From Branchinecta lynchi (lineage: Eukaryota > Arthropoda > Branchiopoda > Anostraca > Branchinectidae): a DNA stretch of 64,000 nt. Position 1 is the stretch's first letter, and each line of letters begins with the position of its first letter. The stretch covers positions 17,184,055 through 17,248,054 of the forward strand of contig JAKZAP010000015.1 in the NCBI GenBank assembly GCA_023053575.1, written 5' to 3'. Below, in pieces: positions 54,870-64,000 of the stretch. The position numbers and the translations under genes were made by a program. The notes beneath the pieces are model-generated. The model ran no database searches. It worked only from the letters and a program-made list of their open reading frames with translations, and was not told the origin of the DNA.

Positions 54870-57800
54870 ACGAAGATCCGATCACCCGTTCAAAAGTTAA
54901 AAATACCTCAGGATTCCAGATTCCCACTCCCTCCACTCCCGCTACGATCCTCGGATCTGGGAACTGACTATTTCCAACTTATTCATTTGGGGTCTGATAT
55001 GCCTGCCAAGTTTCATCGTCCTAGCTTATGTGGAAGCGCCCGAACTAGCAAAGCCTGGACAGACCGACGGACGGGCAGAAATTGCGATCGCTATATGGCA
55101 CTTGACCGAAGAGCCAGTGCCATAAAAATTGATTTTAAGCAGAAACAACGTAGTTTGAGACCATCTTTTACAGTGACGGCAGCGGAATTCCCCGACTCTG
55201 GAACTCACAAACATGCGATCTTGGAATAGATCCAGAATTTCGCGGAAATTCACTGACAGTGGAGTCGTAAACATTGATTTGACATTTTTCACACTTCCTT
55301 TTGATGCGCTGATAAAACAAGCGCTCCCGCAAGACAAATAACGATTGTTCATAACGGAAACCGCCGGAAATCACTTGTTTGGTTTTATTAAAGCACACCT
55401 CTCACTATCCACGGTTTATGTTCCAATATCCAAAACTATCTCAATACTTTGCGGATAGGCTCTACTTTTGACAAATTATCAACGTCCTTGGTTTTAAGCC
55501 TTTTCCAAGGCCCATTGATTTTTGGCAAATTTTCGGGGAAAATTCAGACAATCAATTTTACGCACGAATAGAATGAACAGCGAACACTCGTCTGGAAGCA
55601 ATACAAATGGAGCGCATGGAAAATAGTGAATCTTGGCAAAATATTAATTAATTAATTGTGTAAATATTAATGAAGTGTCGTTAGCCGGTTTAGGTTTAGA
55701 AGACTCCGGGTTCAAGAGTTAATGAATGCAGAAATATTCCTTGAGCCCAAGCTGACTTTGAAAGAAATATTCAAATAATGCTAAAACGGGTACGTCAGCT
55801 ACGATACTTTCGCAGCTGTTAATACTTGCGTTAATACTATGGGTAGATAATGGATATTACACTTTTTGGCAGGTTACTGAATTGCTACGTGCTGGGAGCA
55901 AGTGAGCAGGTACTCAAACACGGATGCATCACCTTAAGTCTGAATCGGCCTTTTGCACAACAAATAAGATTTGTCGCGGAATTGGATTTTCTGCTGGCAA
56001 CTGATCTCTCAGAAAGTATCCAAGCAAAATTTTGTATATCTTTATATTTACAGCTTTCTACTGTAGGTTTGGTCAATCTAGTAACGATTTTATAATCACG
56101 AATAGCTAACTGGCACTTCGTCGATCAGACACACCAATACTTTGCGTTTTTCCTGATACCATGGTATCTGTTAACATGGTCAAAAGTCGTTTTTGCATTT
56201 ATTGTGGTATCTGATAACATGGTCAAAAGCCGTTTTTGCAGTTATCGAGGTAACTGGCCAGCTATCGTGGTATACAGATATTCAAATACTACGGTCCGAC
56301 CGTGGTAACTCTTCGTGGTATCTGAAAAGTCACCTCACTTTCATCAAATTCTGTCAGATTGGCGAAAAAGAAGTTTAGCACTTAGTGATGTAACTGGATA
56401 TCTGTTTTTCTTTTGGGATGACTTCGAAATGTGCAATTTCGGCAATAGTCGTTTTTGCAGATCACCGTCTATCAGATACCACAATAACTGCAACAAGACC
56501 AAAGGTTTCGATGGGATCCCAAAAATGCAATATCTGATTCAGACAACTGGGTCTTGTCTTAGCCAGATCCAGTCATCGCCAGACTCCTTTAACATTTTTA
56601 CAATTAAAATTCAGAAACAGATTAAGGCCAAATAGCTATTCATCTGAGAAAACCAAGTTCAGATATGGAATTCAGCATGTGTGTTTACCCCTATAAGTTA
56701 TATCTGTTTTGACCAAAACTTCCTGCCACTTCTGCCAATTTCCTGGTTTTGGCCGAACTCCAGAACTACTTGTCCGGCGAAAAAAGAAAGCTCAAAAACG
56801 AACTCAGGGTATTCCCCAATAATTAACATCTAACCATCTTCAAAAAAAATTGAACTTATAACAAATTTTCCGGCTCCAGCCGGATTCCGGTCGAACTAAA
56901 TTTCCGGGTAAAATATGATTGTCAAACACGGATTCAGCATCTCTTCTTACCCCTAAATCGGTTATCTAATCAACTAGAAATAAAACTTAAGCTTCTAACA
57001 ATTTTCCGGTTTTGGCCGGATTCGGGGGGAACTACATGTCCAGGTCGAAATTTTTTTCACAAAAGTGTTCAGCATGTCTTCTTGCCCTAAATCGAACATC
57101 TAATCAACTCCAAATAAAACTTTTAATTTTAACAAACTTTCCGGTTTGGGCCGGATTCCGGCCGAACTACTTGTCCGTCGAGAAAATGGTTTTCACCATC
57201 GTCCTTAGCATGTCTTCCTACTAAATCGAACATTTAATCAACTTCAAATAAAACTTTTACTTTTAACACACTTTCCGGTTTACTTCTTACCCCATAATCG
57301 ACTATCAAATTAGCTGTTTCAAAATATTTTGTTTCCCCCTTAATTTGAACCCCCACCCCTAAATGTAGGGCTATATCTACGAATATCTATTTTCTACGAA
57401 TATCCCATCTACGAACTTGACTGGTCCGACGACCCAACGAATCCTCACACCAAGTTTCATCAAAATACCTCATTCCCTTCGAGAGTTATCGTGCTTACAG
57501 ACGGACAACTTTTGAGATGTAATAGGTATCCCTCCACTTACGTTTTGGGATCCCATAAACGACTAATTGCAGATCCAGTTACCGTGGTAACAGATACCGA
57601 GGTATCAGCAAAAACGCAACTAATGAATGCAGAAATATTCCTTGAGCCTAAGCTGACTTTGAAACAAATATTCAAATAATGCATAAGACAGTTACGGTAG
57701 TAGGTTACTTTTGCATAATATGTACGACGGGTACTTTAAACCGGATTTGGCTACAACTACTCAAACAATTACCTTGTCCAGAGGAAGCTCTTCTCAAAAG

Positions 57801-58771
57801 TTTATAAATAGGTCTGGGGTCTGTTAAGTGAGACATTCCCTCTCGCGAGAGATGAACCCATGACTACTGAGAGAAATAAAGAAATAGACGCTCTCCGATT
57901 TTGTCTGCAACTTTTAATTTATTTTTCTTATCATCTGATTTTCTTGTACAATCTATTTCATCTCTGACGATGATTTCGAATCGCGCTTGTACACGACACG
58001 ACGCTCGTACCGAGTCTCGGGTTAAAGTTGCTAATTCGATGGAAGTGATTTAAGTCGCGTTTTATTGGATGCAGTTTCGGTTGAGTTTCTCTCTTTTCAT
58101 CCAAAATATTTGCTTCCTATCTTTTTATTTTTCCATTCGAGATGCTGTAGTTTCATAACTAAACTAAATTATGTCAAACTACAGTCAGAAATTGCATACT
58201 AGGTAACACAAGGATGCGCAAGAAAATCAGCGTGGTTTTCTTATAGGGGTTAGAATGCACCGTACGAAATTGGGGTCTCCGGATTTAGAAATATATGGAG
58301 TGATTATGGAAATAGGTTTCATTAGTATTATAGGTAAGACAGGTAGGAACCAGGAGGAACCAAAAAAAGCGTCTGCTGACTTTTTTCGATTTCAGACAAC
58401 AAACAAAATTACATCCCAGGTGTTGGCTGTTGAAACTATGCGCATCTTTGTGTTACCTGTTTCTGAAAGTGTACACGCGAAAAAACGCAGTTTTAGACAC
58501 TAGACATTTCTCGCAGAAACTGATCGTGTTGCCACCGAGGGGTTGTTCACTCTTGATTTGGTGTGCACCAAGTGGCTGGTGTCGGCACGGGTTGCCACGT
58601 GTTGGATTATTAATATCGGCATACTTAGAGCGTGTTCCACCCTCCTAACAATAGTAACTTTTTTTTATTCCAGGCTCTTGAAAAGCTGCTACGCTGACCA
58701 TTCCATCCTTCTCGAAATAGTAGCTAATAGTAACTATTTGCTTACGACGCTCGGGAGCGTCGTAAGCCTGG

Positions 58772-59775
58772 AACCTTTTTGTGGCTACTCCTCCTTCCCT
58801 CAGTGACGTTAATTTTAATCTATTTTTACCCACTTTTATCTATTTACGTCACTTAACTTTTGAAATTGTATTTACTATTCTTTCCCCCCCCCCCCCCTAC
58901 TACTTTTTATTTTTATTTTTTTCTGTCCTACAAACCTTATACCTTCACAATCATACATTAAAATTCTACTCCCAACCAAACTAGGCTAATGTAAATTACG
59001 AAAAAAAAACAGAAAGATTTTACCATACCATACATATAAGGGAAAAAAACGAAAGAAAGAGACAAATATATCTTTCCGACTATAAACAACTACAAAACAT
59101 TTCCAACTCTACGTAATATTTAAATTATACTATAATACGTAAAATGCATTTTTGGAAACAAACTTTTCTAGTTTACTTTATCACAACATACTTATTTATA
59201 AATCTTTTGTTAAACTCAAGCTTCAAAAACATAAAAACTAATTTACTAGAAAAATAAAAAAATAAATAAAAAAGAAACACGATATACCAACGACTGCAAG
59301 GGTCTCTTCCCATTCTTAAAACTAAATAACAATATCACTTTAAAATAATCAACTATTAAATACACAACTTACAATTCATAACGTAATTTACATGTAATTG
59401 GGTATATATATCATAAAAAACAAAACTACATAACACACAAATAGTTGCCTACTTCTTTACCACCAATCTACGTCGTTTGTCTCTATACTGTACGTATTTC
59501 CATGTTTATTTACAAAAAAAAAACTAAATAATTTCAAAATTCATCTGTTACCATCACATTTTATTTCCATTTTTCCATATCACATTATACTCAGAAATAT
59601 GTTTCTGCTCTTCTCCTCTCACCATAATTTGTCTAGACTATCCTCTTTACCTCTTCCTTTCCAACTATAATAACAAAATGTTCCTACTAAAAAAGCTGTC
59701 GTCCTGTTCTCAGGGTTTATCTTACCTTTAACAATAACCTTGTAGAAAATCTGTTTGTCAATCTTCCATTCTTGG
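58772..59775. other. A/T-rich unassigned DNA right of the palindrome
   Basis: Long A/T-rich stretch with a C run at 58884-58898 and many poly-A and poly-T tracts; the plus strand lacks G for long intervals. No gene or family seen. Confidence 0.4.
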
Positions 59776-59779
59776 CTAT

Positions 59780-59920
59780 ATCTGTTTATCTTTTTTAAAA
59801 GAGTTGGGTCCGAATCACATTTTTGGACGGCAGGGTATTTTGTGATGTTCTCATCTTGTTTTGTGTACGACCTACTCACAACAAGTGCCATATGAGCTCT
59901 TAGCTCTTGTGTCTCCTGAC
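59780..59920. mobile_element. Family C right end
   Basis: CACATTTTTGGACGGCAGGG, GTGATGTTCTCATCTTGTTT and ACAAGTGCCATATGAGCTCT, matching 34680-34776. It may be the other end of the C copy whose left end is at 54577. Confidence 0.65.
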
Positions 59921-60228
59921 AATGTAACTTCTCCTGAAAGCACAACTCTTGCTAGAAAAGATCTTTTCACAATGAAGTGGGACAGAAATATCGTGTTTCG
60001 AAAATACCCTTAATTTCCACATTTAATTAGGGATAATTTTGTTAGTGCTTGTCGACTCTATTCAGCCTTCCCGCTCTCCGACGGTCAGCTGGACGCAAAA
60101 TTTTTGAAAACTGAACGCGCAGTGGGAAAAACAATCAAAACAAAAGTCCAAAACAGATATAGACTTGATGGCCTACCAGTCTACCTTAACGAAACACAAG
60201 ACTTTGAAGCTTCTCGTGTCCTTCAGTG

Positions 60229-60389
60229 CAGGCCCGTATCCAGCAATTTATTTCAAAGGGGGGGGGGCTGCGGGTCGGACAAAAAAGACAGATCAGAGGG
60301 AAAAGCCTATAAAAATGACTATTTTTCTGTGTTTCGGGGGGGGGGGGGGGGTTCAGCCCCCTAACCCTCCCCCCCTGGATGCGGCCTTG
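60229..60389. mobile_element. 161-bp hAT-like MITE with G/C-tract arms
   Basis: Ends CAGGCCCGTATCCAG and CTGGATGCGGCCTTG are inverted repeats. An exact 8-bp direct repeat CTTCAGTG flanks it (60221-60228, 60390-60397). The interior contains two long G runs and a C run. Confidence 0.85.
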
Positions 60390-60397
60390 CTTCAGTG

Positions 60398-60640
60398 TGA
60401 AAGAGTTGTTGGCGGAGTTCAAGCTTCCGTCAAAGTTTATGTTGCGTAACTGGCAAAACTCGGCTAAGCCGAAAAAGCGCTAAAAAGCCTTAGGTACGAA
60501 ATGAAACAATGGCGAAAGGCTAGGATTTCAAAAGCCTCATAAGGGATCTAAGGATAATGTAACAGGCAAAATAAGCAAGGGGAAATAATAATAAATAGAT
60601 AGCACTTTACACAAGGGACTTGTACCGTGACCAATAAACC
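60398..60640. other. Low-copy repeat segment
   Basis: 60405-60470 shares GTTGCGTAACTGGCAAAACT and CGGCTAAG-like blocks with 48280-48310 and 22330-22370. The hAT element was inserted into this repeat. Confidence 0.45.
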
Positions 60641-60644
60641 ATAA

Positions 60645-60960
60645 AGAAATAGAAAACCGTGATTTTCGGGGTTTTTTTTCTTGATGAGCTAATTATCCCT
60701 CTAGGATGATGTGCGAGGGATAGATATAAATTTGGATATTTCGGTTGCACTTCCGGCAAACCGTCCCCAGCGAAAAAAAACAAACAACTAAATCATAAAT
60801 CCAACACTACACCAACAGCAAAACGATGCCGAACCAACAAAACATACAACGATATGTTACTAAAAACCAGAAGAACGATGCGGATTGAAACGACAAAGAA
60901 ATTCAAATAACATAATGAATATTAAAATGTGCGTGGTAAAAGTGTATATGTACAAATCCC
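60645..60960 (+). mobile_element. Family G copy, plus strand
   Basis: AGAAATAGAAAACCGTGATT, TTGATGAGCTAATTATCCCT, GCACTTCCGGCAAACCGTCC, then a 3' part that is the reverse complement of 50560-50680. Confidence 0.68.
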
Positions 60961-61390
60961 TTTTACCTGGTTTACTTGAAGAAGTTAATCAGTGACTTTC
61001 AGCTGAAGATAAGCTAGAGGAAAGAAAATCAGCGAAAAAAAAAATGATGCCCTGTGTGCTTAAGTTTAGGGATCGCTTGAGAGCTCTATACCTACATACA
61101 AGATCTCCAGCCCCTCGCTAAGCAGGTGACAGTAGGCTTGCTCAGATGTTCACACCTCACTGAGGCATTGTGTAATAAACGATGCTAAAATTCACGGTAA
61201 TTAGCACCTGTCGTGAAATTATTGCGCAAAGCACATTTGGACATAGATTTACTAACTTAACTAATTGAGGAAGAGTTTATTAACTGTCGGGACTCCACAA
61301 AGCGCCTTGGTCGACACTTCATAATAGTTCATTGCTACGTCATTACAAGAACGTTAGCACCATCTGTAAATTCTGAGGATTGTAAAATGG
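60961..61390. other. Unassigned
   Basis: No gene, RNA or inverted ends recognised. Confidence 0.35.
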
Positions 61391-61395
61391 TTTAC

Positions 61396-61772
61396 TTAAA
61401 GGACCTGTCTTACCTATAATACTAACGCAAGCTACTTCCATAATCACTCCATGTATTTCTAAACCAGGAGATCCTAACTTTTTACGGTACATCTGGCCCC
61501 TCTAACAAAACTATGCTGATTTTCTCACTTGCCTTGTCTTGCTATCTTCGATGTGTATCACGCTGTCGACGGTTGTCTGCGATAATTTTTTTCATCAGAA
61601 AAACCGGTTTTGTAAATTGTTTCCGTGTCTTCGCTACAAGTCAATGGGTCTCGGAAAAGGCTTAAAACAAAAAGCCTTTAGGTTATTTGTTGAAAGCACA
61701 GCCTAGTTTTAAAGTATTAAAATATTTTAAAAAATGTAAGTTGAAGAGTAAATAGTGCGAGGGGTACTTTAA
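61396..61772 (+). mobile_element. Family F MITE, full copy
   Basis: TTAAAGGACCTGTCTTACCT at the left, GCGAGGGGTACTTTAA at the right (one change in the end). Body as in the other copies. Confidence 0.73.
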
Positions 61773-62104
61773 CGGTTTGGGTTGGACTATGATAAATGTT
61801 ATGCTGAATTAGCTAATGCTATCATAAACGGGGTCCCGCCACCTCCCCGTCACATTTTTTCCGGGTAACTTGGCCCAAGATTGCTTTAATAGTTTACTGA
61901 ATAAACCCGCACTGAGTGTTTCGTTTTGAAAAGATTTGAAATTTATGTCTTTTTAAAGAATTTTTGTTTTACAAAAACACGACGTACTTCTTATACTTAT
62001 ACTTCGTTGTATTCTGAAATGCATTTCCGTCCAGTCGACAAGTGAGGTTGGCGTATTTATGATAGGAGTTAGAAAACTTTGGATTGATGCGTATTTGTGT
62101 ATTA

Positions 62105-62345
62105 TTAAAGGACCCCCACTATTTACTCTTCAACTTACAGTATTTTAAAATATTTAGATACTATAAAACTATGCTGTACTTTCAACAAATAACCCACAGG
62201 TTTGGCTGTTTTAAGCCTTTTCCGAGACCCGTTGACAAAAACTTACGAAAACAGGGAAACAATTTACATAGCCGTTTTTTCTGATGGAAAAACTTCTCGC
62301 AGACAACCGTCGACAGCGTGATACACAGCGAAGGTAGCAAAGTTA
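62105..62345 (-). mobile_element. Family F MITE, minus strand, truncated
   Basis: TTAAAGGACCCCCACTATTT, then the reverse complement of the F body to GACAACCGTCGACAGCGTGA and the AAGGTAGCAAA block, where homology stops. Confidence 0.68.
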
Positions 62346-62760
62346 CGAATCGAAGGTACAAAATGTCATAGTGGCAAGTTTGCCTTGTTTATTGGTATAC
62401 CATTAACCGTAACCAGCAGCCCTTGAAATCAGATTTTTGAAAAAATAAATTGATTTTAGATATAGCTGTTATGACAATCTTCAACTTGGTTTTATAGAAA
62501 GATACTGTCAGAGATGTGTCGGGAGACATTTTTTGAAAGACAAGAAGACAAAAGACATTTTTGAGTGTAAGGACACGAAATGTTTTGTTCGATTTCCCTG
62601 AGCAGAAACCAATACTCACCTTGCTAAATCATTTGCAAGTTCCTCGGCAAGTTCGGCAAGTGTGAATCACTTCCTGTGAAAGGGGCTTTGTCTGAGGAGC
62701 AGCATGATGAGTATTGGTTTCTGCTCAGGGAGATCGAACTAGACATTTCGTATCGTTACA
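62346..62760. other. Unassigned, with a short inverted repeat
   Basis: ACGAAATG and CCCTGAGCAGAAACCAATAC at 62577-62617 are matched in reverse by GTATTGGTTTCTGCTCAGGG and CATTTCGT at 62710-62751. A small foldback of about 180 bp. Confidence 0.5.
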
Positions 62761-62764
62761 AATT

Positions 62765-63182
62765 AGTTGCGATTTTGCTGATACCATGGTATCTGTTACC
62801 ACGGTAACTGGGTCTGCAATTAGTCGTTTTTGCAGTTATGTAGTATCTGATACGTGGTGCTCTGCAAAAACGACTATTGCCGAAACTGTACTTTTCGAAG
62901 TCATCTCAAAAGAAAAACAGATATCCAGTTACATCACTAAGTGCTAAACTTCTTTCTCTCCAATCTCACAAAATATGATGAAAGTGAGATGACTTTTCAG
63001 ATACCAGGACCAGTTACCATGGTCGGACCATAGTATCTGAATATCTGATACCACGATAACTGGCCAGATACCGCGATAATTGCAAAAACGCCTTTTGATC
63101 GTGGTATCAGATACCACGATAACTGCAAAAACGGCTTTAGACAGTGGTATCAGATACCATGGTATCTGCAAAAAACGCAACT
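62765..63182 (+). mobile_element. Family B MITE, intact 418-bp copy
   Basis: AGTTGCGATTTTGCTGATAC and GGTATCTGCAAAAAACGCAA then CT are inverted ends, flanked by ATT (62762-62764, 63183-63185). It contains CCATGGTATCTG and other short perfect inverted motifs throughout. Non-coding. Confidence 0.82.
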
Positions 63183-63185
63183 ATT

Positions 63186-63486
63186 AGTGTGTCTGATCGA
63201 CGAAGTGCCAGTTAGCTATTCGTGATTGTAAAACCGTTACTAGATTGACCAAACCTACAGTAGAAAGCTGTAAATATAAAGATATAAAAATTTTGCTGGG
63301 ATACTTTCTGAGAGATCAGTTGCCGGCAGAAAATCCAATTCCGCGACAAATCTTATGCGTTGTGCAAAAGGCCGATTCAGACTTAAGGTGATGCATCCGT
63401 GTTTGAGTACCTGCTCACTTGCTCCCAACACGTAGCAATTCAGTAACCTAGCCAAAAAGTGTAATATCCATTATCTACCCATATTA
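63186..63486. repeat. Copy of the 53568-53875 segment
   Basis: Same order of blocks (CGACGAAGTGCCAGTTAGCT, GACCAAACCTACAGTAGAAA, GATGCATCCGTGTTTGAGTA) with few substitutions and one small deletion. Confidence 0.75.
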
Positions 63487-63654
63487 TGTCTGGGACACCC
63501 TCATTATGATTGATACGACCTGATCTTATTGTAATCCCGACATCTAACCGCAACATTTATTGTGATTGATCAACCTCATCAATCGCTAAAACTGACTGAA
63601 ATATTCGAAAGAAAACTGAAGGCTGAGAAAAAAATAAGAATTAAAGTAATAGGC

Positions 63655-63715
63655 CCCCGGGAAAATGTAACAAGACCAAAGTTTTCGGTGGGATACCAAA
63701 AGGGCTTATGAATCG
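63655..63715 (-). mobile_element. Family A right-end fragment
   Basis: The reverse complement reads TTTTGGTATCCCACCGAAAA then CTTTGGTCTTGTT, the A right end with changes. Confidence 0.5.
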
Positions 63716-63815
63716 GACTTCTTCGTACAGACACTAAGGCCTTGTGGACTTCTCCGTTTCGGTGCAGATCACGTGATTTTTTAGTTTTTTTAATCCATAA
63801 TCGACTCCTCAAAGT

Positions 63816-63990
63816 CGACCGTCGACAGCGTGATACTCATCGAAGGTAGCAAAAACACGGCAAGTGAATCAGCTTGGTTTTGTTAGAGGGGTTAGAATGT
63901 ACCGTATGAAATTGGGTTCTCTGGGATCACAAATATAAGGAGTGATTATGTAAAGTTTACGTTAGTATTATAGGTAAGACCGGTCAGTTA
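63816..63990 (-). mobile_element. Family F MITE fragment, minus strand
   Basis: GACCGTCGACAGCGTGATAC, GGGGTTAGAATGTACCGTAT and ATTATAGGTAAGACCGGTC follow the F body in reverse. It overlaps in content with the truncated copy ending at 62345 and runs to the window edge. Confidence 0.62.
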
Positions 63991-64000
63991 GCAAATGAAT

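Larger units (their letters stand above)
50932..58771. repeat. 7.84-kb near-perfect palindrome (3,902-bp arms, 36-bp spacer)
   Basis: Left arm 50932-54833 and right arm 54870-58771 are reverse complements about a centre at 54851.5 (paired coordinates sum to 109703). The spacer 54834-54869 is unpaired. Every feature of the left arm reappears inverted in the right. The one difference I noticed is G at 52497 against T at 57206 (expected C). The inner end lies in a family C unit. The outer end falls in a family D MITE at the 26-bp hairpin CTTACGACGCTC-CC-GAGCGTCGTAAG. Confidence 0.95.

Noticed and set aside
60104..60449. Plus-strand frames with glycine runs as a gene
   Set aside because: The glycine runs are the G tracts of the hAT-like MITE inserted in a repeat.

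Overview
This 64 kb window is nuclear DNA from an intron-rich, transposon-rich animal, most likely a marine invertebrate; I cannot fix the phylum. The evidence is spliced exons with GT-AG borders of two conserved metazoan genes, very large introns packed with degraded mobile elements, and many LINE 3' ends. There are no operons or bacterial-style genes.

Host genes. On the minus strand, three exons (10156-9979, 5369-5201, 850-587) join in frame into the N-terminal two thirds of an ELMO-domain protein (ELMOD family, a GTPase-activating protein for ARL/ARF GTPases); its remaining exons lie off the left edge. On the plus strand, five exons (13064-13195, 23113-23310, 26453-26608, 31087-31368, 43400-43683) join in frame into the end of the trunk, the hinge and most of the ear of the AP-2 clathrin adaptor alpha subunit (alpha-adaptin). 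Its earlier exons and last exon(s) were not found. There is a 100-N assembly gap at 10273-10372.

Mobile DNA fills the rest. For cross-reference I label the families: A, ends with GGGATCCC and ~137-bp internal units; B, AGTTGCG inverted ends with a 3-bp AAT/ATT target duplication; C, ends with a GTGCCATA hairpin and ~430-bp internal units; D, GAGCGTGTTCCA inverted ends; E, CACTGTCAGAAG ends; F, TTAAAGGACC ends at TTAA sites; G, CCGGCAAACCGTCC foldback; H, short CAGCTGACG repeat; J, GAGGGGTTG ends; K, ends reading TTTAAGT(C/T)GCG. There are also three hAT-like non-autonomous elements with exact 8-bp target duplications, several 5'-truncated LINEs (one with a twin-priming inversion) and a tRNA-derived SINE-like unit.

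Layout: 1-10.2 kb, ELMOD gene with hAT, F and LINE pieces; 10.2-11.4 kb, inverted LINE with the gap; 13-43.7 kb, alpha-adaptin exons separated by repeats. Inside the first alpha-adaptin intron sits a 3.05-kb element with ~300-bp terminal inverted repeats around a gene for a protein with a nine-cysteine CXC-like C-terminus. The third alpha-adaptin intron carries a 1.8-kb E element holding a higher-order minisatellite whose monomer contains two hairpins. 31.6-36 kb and 39.8-41.2 kb are C elements.

50,932-58,771 is a near-perfect palindrome (two 3,902-bp arms, 36-bp spacer, one mismatch noticed). It is either a very recent foldback duplication or an assembly artefact. 59.8-64 kb holds further C, hAT, G, F and B copies.
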